Positions 10,840 through 25,062 of a stretch of 64,000 bases of DNA are shown in pieces (position 1 is the first letter of the stretch; every line of letters starts with the position of its first letter). Both the position numbers and the translations under genes were made by a program. Where the stretch lies: positions 3,589,279 to 3,653,278 of the forward strand of contig JAJEKV010000067.1 of the NCBI GenBank assembly GCA_021234155.1, in the 5' to 3' direction. The notes beneath the pieces were generated by a model, which saw only the letters and a list, made by a program, of their open reading frames with translations, did no database searches and was not told where the DNA came from. The stretch comes from Isoetes taiwanensis (lineage: Eukaryota > Streptophyta > Lycopodiopsida > Isoetales > Isoetaceae).

Positions 10840-13800
10840 TGGGTGAACATGAGTGGTCTTCTCCGTCACGTAATCCTGGTCCCTAGGGCAAGTCGACGCT
10901 TCGAGTCCATTGGCGTGAGCTAAATCGCAGCCCCGAGAGGGGAGGGCTTCCCGCCCCGGCCCCCGTGGCCTTGGGAGAGGAAATTGGGCAAGCAGCTTCC
11001 GGGATTTTAGGTCCAGGGTCCGCGCCAACACCCCCACTCCACGCCAGTCACGCACAAGGTCCCGCCAATCATTAAGGAGGGGGCCTCCAAAACGAAACCC
11101 CGTGGGTTGCCGTGTTCTAGAAGGGTTTATGCTTGGGGGTCGACTTGGTCTCAAGGTAATTCTGGGACCTGGCCGCCGAAGCCGCAAATGGTAATACGGA
11201 AAAGCAAGGGGAACTGACGGAGCGGAGTTTGGGCCTGTCCTCCTCCCCGATGTAGAAGTCGGGGGGCTTTTGTTGCTGGCAAAGACATTCATAAATTCGC
11301 ATTAATGCATGGTAAATTAAAATAAATTTGATTTTTTGCCAGCGGAATCCTAATCCATTTCCAGCACACAACCCAATTTTCAAAAATTTCGAGAGAAGGT
11401 CTAGGTCAAAGGGTTAAGATAGAACGGCTTCAGGGCAGCCCGCTGGGTGGCGGCAACCGAAGCTGGCACCCTTCCCCAAGTCAAACGAGGCCAGGACCTT
11501 TGCAGGATCCCCTCACAAGAGGGGAGAGTCCCGGACCCCAAGAGGCTGGATCCAAAAAAGTTCCCGAGGCAGCCCCTTCCCCGGGCAAGCCTCCCGGGTG
11601 ACGCTAATGACCACCTCTCCCGGAGCCCGGGTTCCCTATCCTAATCGGGTTGATCCTCCGCTCAGGGCCCCTTCGGAAGGCCCAAAAGATTCCAGATCAG
11701 TCCGAGAACTTGTCAAACCGCTAAGGCCCCCGAGGTCGGGCCTTAGAAACCGGGCAGCGGTTTGTCGTTTGGCACTGGGAGGCTCCTAATGGCAAATCGA
11801 CCCTCGCCAAATCGTCCGAATGGGCTTAAATTACCCTAGGGAGCAAGTTAGAAGGTCGGTTTTGCAAAAGAAAGAAACACTCACGCCTCCACGACAAGAT
11901 CCCCCGCGAGATCCACATCCTAGGCCAATTGACTACGAGTGTGATGGAAGTGAGCTACTTTAGCGCTCTTGGAGGTCGTGGGTGGTTCTCCGCCACGGAA
12001 CTTGGTCCCCGTGGCAATGCCGACGCCTCGAGTCCATTGGGAGAGTCAAACCATTCCGAGAGGGGAGGTCGCCTCGTCCGGCCCCTGTGGGCCTTGGGAG
12101 AGGAAATTCGGGCAAGCACCGGGGATTTTAGGGTCAGGTCAAGGCCAACACCCCCACTCCACATCAAGTCACTCTACATCCCGTCCCTAACCGACAAGGA
12201 GAGGGCCTCCAAAAACGAAAACCCCGTGGGTTGCCAGTTCTAGAAGGGTTTGCGTTTTGGGGTCGGTGACTTGGTCTGTTGCACTTACACTGGCCGGTAG
12301 AAGCCGCAGCCGGAGAATACCTGAAAGCAAGGGGAACCCACGGAGCGAGCTTGGGCCTGTCCTCCTCCCGATGTGGGCAAGTAGAAGTCGTGGGGCTTTG
12401 CTGGGCAAGACATTCATAAATTCCAATTAATGCATTGTACCTAAAATAAATTTGATTTTTGTCACCTGGAATCCTAATCCATTTCCAGCACATGCAGCCC
12501 AATTTTTCAAAAATTTCGAGAAGGTCTAGGTCACAGGGTTAGGGATTAGAACGGTCGGGGCAGCCCGCTGTGGCAACCGAGCCGGCACCCTTCCCAAGTC
12601 AAACGAGGCCAGACCTTGCAGGGATCCTCACAAGAGGGGGAGAGTCCTGACCCCAAGAGGCGGATCCAAAAGTTCCCGAGGCAGCCCTTCCTCGGCAGCG
12701 CCCCCTGGGCTGACGCTAATGACCACCTCCCGAGCCCGTTCCCCATCCTAATCGCTGGATCCTCGCTCAAGGGGCCCTCTTCGAAGGCCCAAAAGATTCC
12801 AGATCGGTCCCGGAGAACTTGTCAAACCGCTGGCCCCCGAGGTCGGCCTTGTAGAAACCGGGCAAGGTCTTGTCGCTCGGGCACCGGGGAGGTTCGAATG
12901 GCAAATCGAACCCTGCCAAATCGTCCGAATGGCGAAATTACTCTAGGGAGCAAGTTACAAGGTCGGTTTTTGCAAAGAAAGAAACACCTCACGCCTCCAC
13001 GACAAGATCCCCGCATCCACATCCTAGGGGCCAATTGACTTTACGTGTGTGATGGAAGTGAGCTACTTTGGCGCTTGGAGGTCGGGTGGTCTTCCTGCCA
13101 CCTTAACTTGGTCCCCTGTGGCAACGCCGACGCTTCCGAGTCCATTGGCGTAGTCCAAATCGTGATTCCGAGAGGGAGGTCGCCTGCCCGCCCCCTGTGG
13201 CCTTGGGAGAGGGAAATTGTGGCAAGCCGGGATTTTAGGTCCGGGTGTGCTCAAGGCCAACACCCCACTCCACGCCAAGTCACCTCTAGCTAGGTAAGGT
13301 CCCACCAACTGACAGTGAGAGGGCCTCCAAAACGTAAAACCCCGTGGGCTGCCTAGTGTTCTAGAAGGGTTTAAAGGCTTTGGGGGCGGTAGACTTGGTC
13401 TGCATGGTGCACTTGGGACCCCTCAAAGCCGAGAAGCTGCAGCCGGTGAATATGGAGCAAGGGGAACCGACGGAGCTGAGTTTGGGCCCGTCCTCCGGCG
13501 TGGCAAGTAGAAGTCGGGGGCTTTGCAAAGGGCAAGACATTCATAAATTCGGGCAATTAATGCATTGTAACGAAATAAATTCTGATTTTTTGCCACCGAT
13601 TCCTAACCCATCTCCAAAGACACCCAATTTTCCACCTTCAAATTTTCGGAGAAGGTCTAGGTCAAAGGGTTAGCTAAGGTCAAAGGAATGGAGTTTGGGG
13701 ATCAAGCAGTAATTTTGGGTTGACCTTGGTCACCGGACGCTATACTTGGTCTAAGATTGCATTGAGAATATAAGTATCATAACTATTAGAATGAAGATAA

Positions 13801-14806
13801 ATGATTACGTAAAAGCATCATAACTACTAGAATGAAGATAAATGATTAAAAAGCAAAAAAGACTAGTGGGGGAGGGGGTTAGATTTGGTTGTTTGTGATG
13901 ATGGTTGTGTTTCAAAGATCAAGGCATATGGATAGCTAATAGAATGCCCTTTGTTCAACGGATCGCCCCCTAAAGCTATTTGACATGGATGGCATAATTA
14001 ACTTGTAATGAACTGGAATCTGGGCAACTTCCGGGAGTTTAGGGTCCCAGCCGCCGAAGGCCAACACCCCCACCTCCATGTCAAGATATTGGAAGGTCCC
14101 GACCAAACTCGACAAGGAGAGGGCTCCCAAACGAAACCCCGTGGGCTTGCCGATTCTAGAAGGGTTTTTGTTTGGGAGCCGAGTTTGGTCTTCTGGGCAG
14201 CCCACTGAGCTAACTTGGTCCCCAGGGCAACGCCGACGTTCCTGAGTCCATTGGCAGAGTCAAATCGCGGAGTTCCTAAGAGGGAGGTCGCCTCGGCCCG
14301 GCCCCACCCTTCCCCAAGGAGGCCTTGGGGAGAGGGGAATTTGGGGCAAGCAGCCACCTCCCGGGGGTTTTCCCAGGGTCCGTGGCCCCTCAAGGCCAAC
14401 ACCCCCCACTCCACGCCAAGTCACAAGAAAGGTCCTGTCGTTTCACCGCCTCCAAAATCGTAAAAAACCCGTGGGCTGCCGCCGCCTGTTCTAGAAGGGT
14501 TTGCGTTTGGGGCCGGTGACTTGGTATGTTGCACTTGGGACCCGGCCGAGAAGCCGCAACAGAATACGGAGCAAGGGGAACCGACCCAGGAGCGAGTTTG
14601 GGCCTGGCCCTCCTCCGGAAGTGTGGCAAGTAGAAGTTTGGGGGCTTTTGCAAGGGTAAGACATTCATAAATTCGCAATTAATGCATTGCACGAAAAAAT
14701 AAATTCTGATTTTTTGCCGCCTGGAATCCTAATCCATTTCCCCAAAGACACAGCCCAATTTTCGAAAATTTCGAGAAGGTCTAGGGTCAAAGGGTTAGTA
14801 TTAGAA
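10840..14806 (+). repeat. Satellite array of about 1.12-kb monomers, copy A
   Basis: The marker CATTCATAAATT recurs at 11287, 12412, 13536 and 14665, so the period is about 1125 bp. After the marker, monomers 1 and 2 carry the block starting (AT)TAGAACGG (type I) and monomer 3 carries GCTAAGGTCAAAGGAATGGA (type II), giving one I-I-II unit before truncation. No convincing protein is encoded; reading frames are neither conserved nor long. Confidence 0.85.
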
Positions 14807-17800
14807 CGTCGTTCGCTGTGGGCCTCAGCCATATTTGTTGTTTGTCCAAGAACTGCGTCAAAGGACAGACTGCACATTCCCAATAGAGGCAGGTTCTGTA
14901 GATGAATTCCATGTTTTCAATACAGTACTAAACTCCCCATTGAAATATTGCTTTTGAGTGCCAGGATTGGGGACAGAACTCTACCACCACCTTCTGATGC
15001 AGACAAAGGGGCTCCTACAATGAATTGGGCGCACACCATTCCTTTTCCTGAGCACCAAGGGAAGGAAAATTTCTGTCAAATACAGCTTTTTTGGACCACT
15101 GCTTTGCGAGAGCTGCACCACTGACTGGAGATTATTTGCAACATTTTCATTTGGTGCCTTCTTTTCACCATTTTCGGGAATCCGTGGCTTCACCCATGGG
15201 ATTGAGCCGGACGTAGTGGGTAGTTAGCTTCATGTCTTATGGCACTTGACGTAATTATACCATTTAAAGGCACTTTATCAGTCGCTCATAATCCGGTCTT
15301 TACTGTCACTAACAAAGCCCCGCTAACCTGGAATCAACGTTCGTTCTACTTCTCTATCTGTCCATTGCTCTCTTTCCGGTCTCCTCCACTCTCATATACC
15401 GATAGAGCTACTTCGCCCAAAATTCGGATATATCACGAGCCAGAAGAAAAGATCTTTATCATAAACTGACCTCTCATTGCCATTTCCAGCTCTTAGCAGA
15501 ATATTGGCTGAAATAACGAGGAATGCGCCTTGGCCTAAAAGAAAATGGAGTCCCCTTCATCTGGCAAAGTGTAATATCAACAACCAAAGAAATTTTACAA
15601 AAAATTTAAGAACATTTGAGAAAAATGAGTTCTAAGTATAGAAATAGATTAGGACAGCGGAAGAAGATATTGTTTCTTTCTAACCTTGAGGAAGAGACAG
15701 ATGGGTGATGACTAGATCCCACATTACCAACTCCAGCTCCTTGAGCCATTCTGGTACAAAGGGATTGTTCACTCTTTTCCATCCCTACAAGTGATTGTCA
15801 TAGGTCCAATAAAATAACAAAGCAAGGTACTTCAAAAAGCTTAGCAACATTAAGCGGCTTTGACAATTTTTTTGTTAAAATCCTCAGGTTCTTTCAATGC
15901 TTAGCCTTCTCTGATAAGGCCCATAAATAAAGCATCAAATCTCAATGTCAATAAACCCTTTCCGGTTTGTGTTTCCCTCTTGGGGATACTTTAGGTATAA
16001 AGTTCCGAGCAACGTTAGACACCAAACAGTAAGTGCTCACGAACAGCAGAAACAATTACTGCAATGCCATATCCGAGAAACCAAAAGCTCGAGACAACGT
16101 CATGCTGAATAGACAAAAAATCATATATGTTTCGTATTAGGTTTTCTATTTCTTGTCTCAACCCGACGGATTAAGTTCCTCCACTATGAGATGTCTGGCT
16201 CCAAGAAAATCAGAGGCCACCTTCACATGAATAGAATAATCTTTTAGAAACCCTGTTTGCATCTCCTTTCTGAACTACCGGAAAAGCCTTTTCTTCATTT
16301 CACTAGTATCTTTTGCCCTTAAATCAATCGCATATTAATCGTTTGCCCTAAAACATGCCGTAAGACAAAAACCCTCGTCCAAGAGGGATCCTTAGAAAGC
16401 TCAGCAAATAGTCAAGCCACGACAAACAAATGAGGCCGAAAATTCTTTACAACCAACCACTAGAGAATGCTAGAAAGACGATAGCACATGTTTCCAAATG
16501 AATTAAGAGCCTCCAAAATGGATTTTCGCAATGAAAAACACCCAACCGCAACACCTGCTGATAATGTACCTCAGAAAGACGAGAAAATTAGCAAAGCAGT
16601 GGTCCAACTCCGGCAGGTTTGAATCCGAAACCAATTCACAAAACAGCTGCAAAGGAGGGACGGAAGATCGCTTGAAGAAAGCCGGGTGCCCACTTGCCCT
16701 AAATGGTCAGAAGCACATTGATGGATTAAAGGGCTGTAAATTAAAAGCTTGGAGCATGGGAATTTGACGAAGTTGGGAAGAAGGGGGCGCCAAGAATAAG
16801 AGGATTTGCAAAGAAGCGGAATGTGCCTGATTCCGGCCTACCCACAACAAGACAAAGGAATGGGAAGAAGGCAGAGGCAGACGAAGAAGGGAGGATTTTC
16901 CGGCGGCGCCGCCTGAAATATTCACACCACCAGGATAGCGCCTCTCCAACCCCAGCTTGTGAATTTTAGGGTGGTTTTCCGTCTTAAAAACACACACACA
17001 AAAAAACACCCACAAAGGTTTACACCTTTTTTTTTTTGTCATTAAACATGTAGAGATAGCTACTTATGAACAAGAACAATCCCACTTCTTCTCGCACCCA
17101 CATGTGCACATACACAGACACACACAGAGGGCAGCACCTCTAGCATGAACAGCAGATATTCCTCCCTTCCATTCTGAATATGACATGCCTCATCTTGTCA
17201 GCCTTCATATAACTATTCATGTACCGTGTTCAGCAGAATTGTTTATCTCCGTGCTCCTACCCTCCTCCCCTCTGCTTTGGAACACGTAAGTTGTCATGTT
17301 TTGCTAATTATGACATAATGAGGAGAAAATAGAGGCTCCTGCCTTTATTCTTCTCGTTTCAATTCCCCGTTTGTTCATCTGAATATCTAATAGAGACAAA
17401 CCTGCAAGATCCAACAGCGACAAAACCTCCACCCTCCATGCCCTCCTGCATGAAGATTCGAATATACAAAATCCATACCTTTACAATGATGGACCCCACG
17501 TTCGTCGTGTTTTTAAATTCAAAATATTGTGGAAATTGAATACTAATGGACACTTGTACTGTGCCTAGCCTCATTTTCAAGTCTCCTTTGTTGACAACAT
17601 TTTATTATGGATGTTCAGTTGACCACCGTGTGTTCAGAACAGCTAGCTATGGGTGATAACCAAAAGATCTACTCCTCTTATATGGGATTTGGGTTCCCTT
17701 CTTTATTTGCCCACAAGCTTGGTTGAGCAAATAAACTAAAGTTTTTAGTGCAATTAATAAATTGTAAAATCATATAATAAGGTATGTTGAAGATTTGGTT

Positions 17801-20494
17801 AGATATCAACACTTCATAAATGGTCTACTGGCTTTGCAAGACTTTTCTACTTTGTTCAAAATGCATAAATAATGCGAATGCCATATATGCCACCATTACT
17901 AAGGGCATGTATTTGTCTAATCTAACACTCATATCTTTACTATTACTTTATACAACCAAATGTCTAAAATAGGATTTTTATAGCCATCCTTTTGTAACAT
18001 TATGCTAATGTATAGTATTGCGTTTGTTGCACTTTAATGATGTCCATGGCTGATTTGATGCACACAATACAAGCATAGAATAACACTTTATGCTTCATCC
18101 TTCGAACGTGCACTTGCCTGCAAAATTGATGGCTTTTACCTGCTTCTAAAGTATTGCCAAGGAATATTCCATTGATTCCAGACTCCCTCTTGATCTCCTC
18201 ATTCTAAATAATTCCTACTCTATATTATTCATTTTCATTGTATTTTGATCTAAGTTATATTCTCGAGATAAAATACTAGTAATAATACCCTTGTAATTTG
18301 TATATGATGCATATTCTATTTATGAGTTGTTTTTATAAAGCGTATTAGGATGGTAATGTCAGGGAAAAACTACAAAATACCAAAATCTTTGAATTTTTTA
18401 GAAATCTGGGGAGGCCGCGAAGTGCAATTCAGTGCTTCTGTTTCAAATTTGGGATTTCCATTTTGCCTTACAAATGGCTTAGTTTAAAATTTATATTGTT
18501 TTACCGTTACGCTTTACTTCACTTCCGTTCATTTAGGGGGCTTCAAATCAATTTGACTTAAATGTGTAACACAATTGCATTGTGGCACAAAGGTGTGAGG
18601 AAAATAGAATGAGTATACATAGGTGGTACCCTTTCGAGCAAAGCGAGGAGCTAGAGGCGAGGACCATTGTCCAAGCAACTTTACTACTTTCTCTCTTTGG
18701 CCCACAACGTCTTTCATGGATGATGGGGAAGCTAATTCACACAACTATACTACCTTTTACATTTGTTTGATCCCCATTAGGAATCTTGGTTGAGGAGAGA
18801 ATGCTTTTAGAAGACTCTCATGAAACCTTGTCAAAGGACTCTCGGCTCTAGTACAACTTCTTTTGCCATGAGGAGGAATCCTTACCATGGTAGCGTCTGT
18901 CAAAGTCTCCATCACAACTTCATTTCTACCAAGAGGAGTCTTTGCAATGGGCACATTCACTATAATGCCAAGCGGGAGGAAGGCCCAACAAGATCCTTCA
19001 GCGGAATCTTGATTACAATTACACATTCATGAGGAGGACTTTCCAACCAACTCAATCTCTACCTGTTGAGAGAGATGTAAACAACCAATGCATCCGGTAT
19101 CCGGATCGTTGTTTTGCATCTAAAGTCGAGCATTTGCCACCTACACCGCAGTAAACCCAAATAAATAGAGTGCGGTCTATTCATTCTAAGGGTGTATGAC
19201 TAGTATCTCCATGATTGTGCTCATCTTGCAATGAATGTAGCTTTTACAATGGATTGTTAATTTTGTTGCGAACTCTAGTTGTAAGACATCGTAGGGGAAA
19301 GTTGGCGATTTGGAGGGAGGGCGTCTGATTACATGATATACATTACATTGGGTAGGTATGTAGATATGCCCATACTCCTCGTGGGACCGAAACTCTAACA
19401 TCATACTAGAAGCCCAGAACTAGAGTTTCTCATTACATGATGACAAAAAGCACGAGTTTGAGGATAGTAGGAGTTTCAATAGACTACGCTACCTACTAGT
19501 TGTTTCAAGATGCTCTCAATAGACTCCTATCCTTGGCATGGTAACCACCTCCAAAGGGACTTTCTCGGTCTTGAGAAGACCTATCCCTCTTGACTTTGTA
19601 ACCCCACGGGGGAGCTATGCAAGGTGAGAGAAGCGTGCCCACAAAGATATGGGTGGTTTTACAAAGGAATCACAACAATTATTCTAGACCGTTGAGCTTC
19701 TATTCCTGTATTTTGCCTACATCTAGATAATATATATGTTCTTGCTTTCAACTTTTGAGCCTTTGTGCCCTCTTTAGTTGTTTAAAGGTTGTTCATTGTT
19801 TTGGTGGAGCCTAGTCCCCTTATTCGGTTTGGACTTGGCGCCCTTGTTCATTGTACCATCCATGGCCCTTGGTGGTCTCAGGTGGGCGATAAAACTTCTA
19901 TCTATCTTGTGTTTTGACAAATTTCATGCGATACCCTTGAGTTTCAATAATATCTTGAAATGCCCTTGGTCAGCGTACAAAATGTTTTTGTATTTTTTTG
20001 AAATTATTTAAATGCCCTTATGATTTACTTAATTTTCTAAATAATTTTCCAAATGCCTTAGAGACATGACATATTTTCAAATTCAAATGTTTTAAAATGT
20101 ACTATATACCCCTATAATTTAAAAGTTAATTTAAATGCCCTTGTAAGCCAAGCCATACAAAAATCGTCTTCAACTATAAGCATATCAATCCAACATATTG
20201 TTGAAAATAAAATGATGCAGAAACCTAAGAACAATATTCTATGGAAGAAAACTCGATTGAGAAGAAGTTTAGCACCCTTTTTTGAGGAACCATGAATATA
20301 GATAGGCACTTTGTCAAAAAAAAAAAGGTGCATCAATATCTTTGAAGAACCTAAATTCTAAAAAATACGAATAAATGGTGGGCCTTTGGTGAAACTTAAA
20401 ATTCTACAGCACTACGAAGGGCGTTTTAGGAAATGATCAAAACCCAAGGGTCCATTGTGAAATTCGTCAAGACATAAGGGTATGATCTTTTATA
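14807..20494. other. Spacer with no recognised gene
   Basis: After the array break the sequence changes to mixed-composition and, from about 17600 to 18500, AT-rich DNA. Short ORFs (for example 15239-15469, 76 codons, and 16707-17042 on the minus strand) show no recognisable motif and no conserved context. A CA-rich simple tract lies near 16990-17005. Nothing else was supported. Confidence 0.5.
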
Positions 20495-23373
20495 GTTTTG
20501 ACAGGTAATCACATAATGGGCCTTGATGGTAGATCCACCCATAAAACACTTGTAGGCGAGCGGGGAAAACCGGGGGAGGATCTGGTGTGGTGGACTATGT
20601 GCTGGTGCCTGAGCAGGACATGCATGTCGTCAAGCACTTCCAGGTGGGAACAACTAATAGGGATGAAGAGATCGACTCAGACCACTTACCACTTTACTTG
20701 AAGTTGGCTTGGCGGGGTTGTCGCGAACCCCACATTGCCCGCGGCTCCTCACATGCCTCGTTTCGATTGGATTATGAACATGTGGGGCTTATGCCCGGAT
20801 GCTTATAGATGACACGGCGAGGAAATTTTGCAATATCCTACACTAGAGCAGCAGACGGCCGTGGCCGGTGTGCTTAGGGCCAGCGGAGATGCTGGGATAA
20901 GCGCCCGTGGCGGACCTCGGGGAACACAACCTTCCCGCGTCAATGGTTTGATCACGAGTGCAAGGAACACAAGCCGGCTAGCTCCGCCAAATCCACGGAA
21001 CCACTTTCGCCCACATGCGGTCCGGGCGATACCCGCGTCTTCCTTAAAGCTAAAAGCCGGGTACATTCGCGGCACATCAAAGGGAAATGTTTTATCTCAC
21101 AGGCGTCACCCCGGGACCTTACGGCGAAGGGTTCTTAGAAAGCGATTACAGCCCCGAGGGGAACATCACTCCGGCGATGGAGGCAATACTTTACAGCGGC
21201 TATCGACCCTCGGGGTGCACATGCGACATTACCCACAAAGATGGCCCGATCTTTGGAAATCCGCAGTTGAGGCGTGGAACAAGGCTTACGGGCGTCTTGC
21301 CAATGGGAAAGCCCGGACTGGATGGCATGCGGCCCGAATTGCTTAAGTGGGCGGGGGCCGTCCATAATACCAATACGTACCGCTTGTTCAACAAGGCATT
21401 ACGGGAAAAGCTTCCGTCTGATGGACCAATAGCGAGTTGTTCCCATCTATAAAAGGCGGGTGACCCGCCTTGCCCGCCCGGCCACGAACAATCATGGTTC
21501 GATTCGGTGTTTGCAAAGAGTAACTTCTTTGGGATTCTCGGCGGCCGGTTAGCCCAATTTGAGGCGAGGCGGCGAATCTGAGCCCCTCACCGAGGCGGGA
21601 TTCGGACCGACACTCAACCATTGACCACATCTTCACATTCGCGAGCTCGGTTGAAGGCAGCGGGAACGTAGTCGGGATCTATATTGTTGCCCGTGGATTT
21701 TGCAAAGGCATTTGACAACGTACCTCGGGAAAAACTATGGGCAAGATTACGGCGGTTTTGGGGTTCGATAGATTTGCGAGAATGCGATTAATGCGAGCTT
21801 TATGAAAGATGCTTCGGGTCATTCGTGCGACAAGCCAACCATTTGATAGTAGTATCGGGGGTTAAGCCGGGGATGCCCTCTCTCCCCAACATTGTTTGGG
21901 CTTTACATTGATCAATTGGAGGCTTAACTGGCGATAATGGGGGCGGCGGGGCTCACCTTCTCTACGGATCATCAAGCGGTTAATATATGCTGATGATGTG
22001 GACCTCTAACTTACCCAGCGGACATACAGCGACATCTCGATGCCACGGACACATTTTGTCAAGCGGCCCGATATCTCTGGCGTCAACTTGGCCAAGACTA
22101 AGGTGGTTTCATATCATCTTCCGCGACGGTAGGGATCCCCTCCTTCCATTACCGGCGAGAATGTGGAAGTAGCATCCACATACAAATATTTGGGGTGGGT
22201 TTTAGTCTACTATGCAGCGGGACACATCCATGCGACTCTACGAGTTCACGGTAATGGAAAGCACTATATGCAATGCAAAACAATAGTCATAGAAGCGAGT
22301 TGTATGATTGGACCCATCGGTCACACACATTCAAAGTCTTAGTGGAACATCCTTTTTATCTCGGGGTGGAAGTATGGGGCCCGATGGTATCCCTCGCTAC
22401 TTGGAATGACTTGGGCAGTGCTGAGAAAGCCTTCTTGAGTGCGAGCACTAGGGGTGAAGTCCCGCGGTCCCATATCAAATTCTCTTTTGGGAAGCGGGTT
22501 CTTGCCTCTTGGGAGGCGGCCTTGATCGCCACATTGTCTATTTTTCGAGGTGGTCAACATGGGCGATGCTGGGTCTCCCAAAACAGCTTATATCATGGCA
22601 ATGGGGCCTGGCGCCTCAAGGCCTGCTGGAGGAAAAGAGCTCAATGGATGGCTAGATGGAATGTGCGAGAACCGCAGGTGCATACATGTGCAAAGCGAGG
22701 CAGTCGCCATAGCTTGAGGCAATATCTTGGCGCTTGCTTCATCGGCCAAGCTTTGGGATGCCGCCCTTGAGCGAGGTCAAGACAACACACTACCGGCGCC
22801 ACATAAATCCCACATTGGGCAGGGCCCACAATGCTACTGCGCACCCACTTGCCCATGAAAAGCCTTGGACTCATTGCCTCCCATTACGCCTGAGGGGCAC
22901 ATCATCTTGGTGAGGGCAGGCCGGATGGATTGGTGAGCCCACGTCGGGGCCGAACTCATCAATCTTTGCCAAATGGGAGTCGTGAGGATGAATCCCATAC
23001 CCTTCAAAGTTGCCCGACATATGATCAAATCCGGACCACGCTATCTTTGGGTTGGTGGGGCTGGCCGGCAGCCGCTATGTGACATTGAGCCACGGCATCC
23101 CGTCACGGATGCTAGGATCGCTTACCGCCGGAGGTCATGGACATCGCGAGATCAGCTATGTCCTCGGGCACGCGCCCGACATGTACATACACATTTATTT
23201 CATGATGATGTATACTTATGCGGTTTGTGGCATTCTTATTCGCCCACGGTTTTCCCTCGAAAACCCTTCGGTGGGGGTTTTTAACGGACGGTAATAAGTT
23301 TCTTTGCGCTCCTTCCCAGGTCCCATAGGCGATTGGTCTCGATTGGGCGATAAAAACTATTCTATTCTATTCC
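20495..23373 (+). mobile_element. Degenerate, 5'-truncated LINE retrotransposon
   Basis: The order of landmarks is that of a non-LTR element. End of an APE-type endonuclease: VDYVLVPEQDM (20590) and SDHLPLYLKL (20677). Reverse transcriptase: KPGLDGMRPELLKWAG (about 21310), VDFAKAFDNVPREKLWARL (21693), a GVKPGMPSLP-type turn (about 21861) and the YADDVDL catalytic box (21987). A later VEVWGPMVSLATWNDL segment (22367) follows. The 3' end has GATAAAAACTATTCTATTC at about 23349-23370. Frames shift repeatedly, so it is inactive. Only the last part of the endonuclease is present. Confidence 0.85.
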
Positions 23374-25062
23374 TAATTCAGAAGATACTAGAATGAATGG
23401 CTTTGTGGATAGCGAACATCATGAATGGCGAATGGCGACAACAAACATCTTTTGGAATATGTTATATGTCTTTTAACCTATACACCATCTATCTCCATGC
23501 AACTTCAAAGTTATAATGGCTTGAACTATTCCCCCATAGTTCTTTCTGTGTTTTGACAAAAGATTCTTGATGAATGTTCTCTTCTACATTAGGTTTTGAT
23601 GCTTTCTGGGTGGTTTTCATCCTCCATTCTATGTCTTATATACACCATTGCTTTAGTGATTGGTTTCCTTCTTCCATTCTACATTATTATACTCCTTGAG
23701 TCAACAAATGTTCTAAGGCCTTTGATTCATCATTTGAGATTATTCTTTGGTTGTTGTTATGGCGTAGTTGGTACATCATCGACCTAGGTTGATATACCCC
23801 CAACCCTAGGCGGAGTTGTTTACCCGACCTTTTTTATCTTTTGCTGAAATCACAAATCTGTTTTTCTGCAATGTAAAGGTAAGAGAGCATATAATACATC
23901 TATACACAACTGTTAGTCACTTACTACAATAATAAGAGCATCCTCAACTACCTCCATCATTGGATATGTCGATCCTCTGATTGTCTAGAAGCTGTATATT
24001 GGGGCTTACGGGCACCTTTAGTTTGGTTCATTTATGATTAGGGTGCCTAGGATTTTGAAATATGATCTACAAGTTCACCTAAGATTTTGGAATATGAAAT
24101 CACCTGAGACTCACCTCTAGAATATGAAATCACGGAAACTCAAATCTCTACCAAAATAATTCAATATCCTATTGAGAATGCTTTAATCAATTCAACTAGC
24201 AAGCTAACGTGCGGGTATGGTTTATGGTCTCTAGAATGGTGATTTATACATCCATATTAAATCCCCCTGAAACCCCTTATTATTGTGCTACATCTAAATA
24301 AAGGTGCACCCTCGACTATCGATCTTGGACACATCGATCATGCGGCCTAGGCGTATATTGAGGCCTCTAGGCACCTCTCGTTTCGGTTATGGCACTACAA
24401 CCCCAACATTTTGGTCCATGACGGTGAAAACAACAGTAAAAATAAAATCGCATTGTCTTTTTTGAAGATTTGAAAAAAAACCTACGTAGTTATATGAGGT
24501 GTGGTTTTTTTCAAAGGATATCTTTGTAGTTTTTTCTTAAGGGATCACGTAGTTTTTTTTAAGAATGGGTGGTTTCTAAAGAAGGTGTAGTCTCCTTTTT
24601 AAGGATGTGTTTGTTTTCTCGGTTTTTATGGTTTTTTTGAAGGGATGTTTTTTTTTTTTTAAGGTGTTTTTTTTAAGGTAGTATTTTTTTTGGGTGTGGT
24701 TTTTAAGGTTTTCTAATAATTCATGTATGATCAAGTTGTCCACATGCCATTCTTGCCACAAAATAGCAACATACAAAGAGTTATATATGTTTGACACACC
24801 ACTAGCATTTGACTTCATACATGTGTTGTGTGAGCTTGTAGAAGTGAAAATTGAAGACATCCATCATAACTTGTAGAAGTTGATATGAAGAACCAAAATG
24901 GATAGTTTGGCATCATATAGGCATTTCTTGAAGGACATTTGATCACCTAAGCATCTTGAACACTTGAAGTCAAAGGTTGAAGACCCAAAAGTTAATTGGA
25001 AGACTGCTCAAAATTCAATATATAGCACAATAACAGGGGGTACTTTGCATGATTCAAGCTAG
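23374..25062. other. Noncoding stretch with T-rich low-complexity DNA
   Basis: No gene was recognised. The words GGATATGTCGATCCTC...GCACCT and the similar GATCTTGGACACATCGATC...GCACCT (about 23940-24020 and 24300-24390) look like a duplicated segment. From 24470 to 24710 the strand is dominated by T runs and AAGG(T)n patterns. Confidence 0.45.

Larger units (their letters stand above)
1..14806. repeat. Copy A of a large collinear duplication
   Basis: Copy A aligns by eye, in the same orientation, with about 28989-43818 (offset close to 29.0 kb throughout). The shared part starts inside a SINE at the window edge, includes about 340 bp of a host gene and then the left 14.4 kb of a transposon. 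AT-rich stretches are nearly identical between copies, whereas C/G-rich words differ by clustered indels. Because DNA outside the transposon is shared too, this is a duplication of an already occupied locus and not two independent insertions. Copy A ends abruptly inside a satellite monomer. Confidence 0.9.
418..14806 (+). mobile_element. Right-truncated copy of the CACTA-like transposon
   Basis: The left terminal repeat at 418 has the same CACAACAAGAGAATGG start as the element at 29406, preceded by the same ACC. The interior follows the complete element module by module up to the fourth satellite monomer. At about 14806 the monomer stops and unrelated DNA begins, so the pyrimidine tract, the right-hand genes and the right terminal repeat are missing. 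Deletion, recombination inside the satellite or an assembly join could each explain this. Confidence 0.8.

Noticed and set aside
10815-10848. Right terminal repeat of copy A (CTTAAAACTCATTTCTTAG then TTGGGTG)
   Set aside because: It weakly resembles the reversed end, but the same sequence lies inside the complete element at about 39926-39957, so it is internal. No target duplication fits.
10840-14806. Protein-coding genes in the satellite monomers
   Set aside because: Many ORFs of 60-200 codons appear on both strands because of GC content, but frames are not kept between monomers and no domain is seen.
16531-17042. Possible gene on either strand in the spacer
   Set aside because: Short overlapping ORFs with a CA-rich simple tract and no recognisable motif or promoter arrangement.
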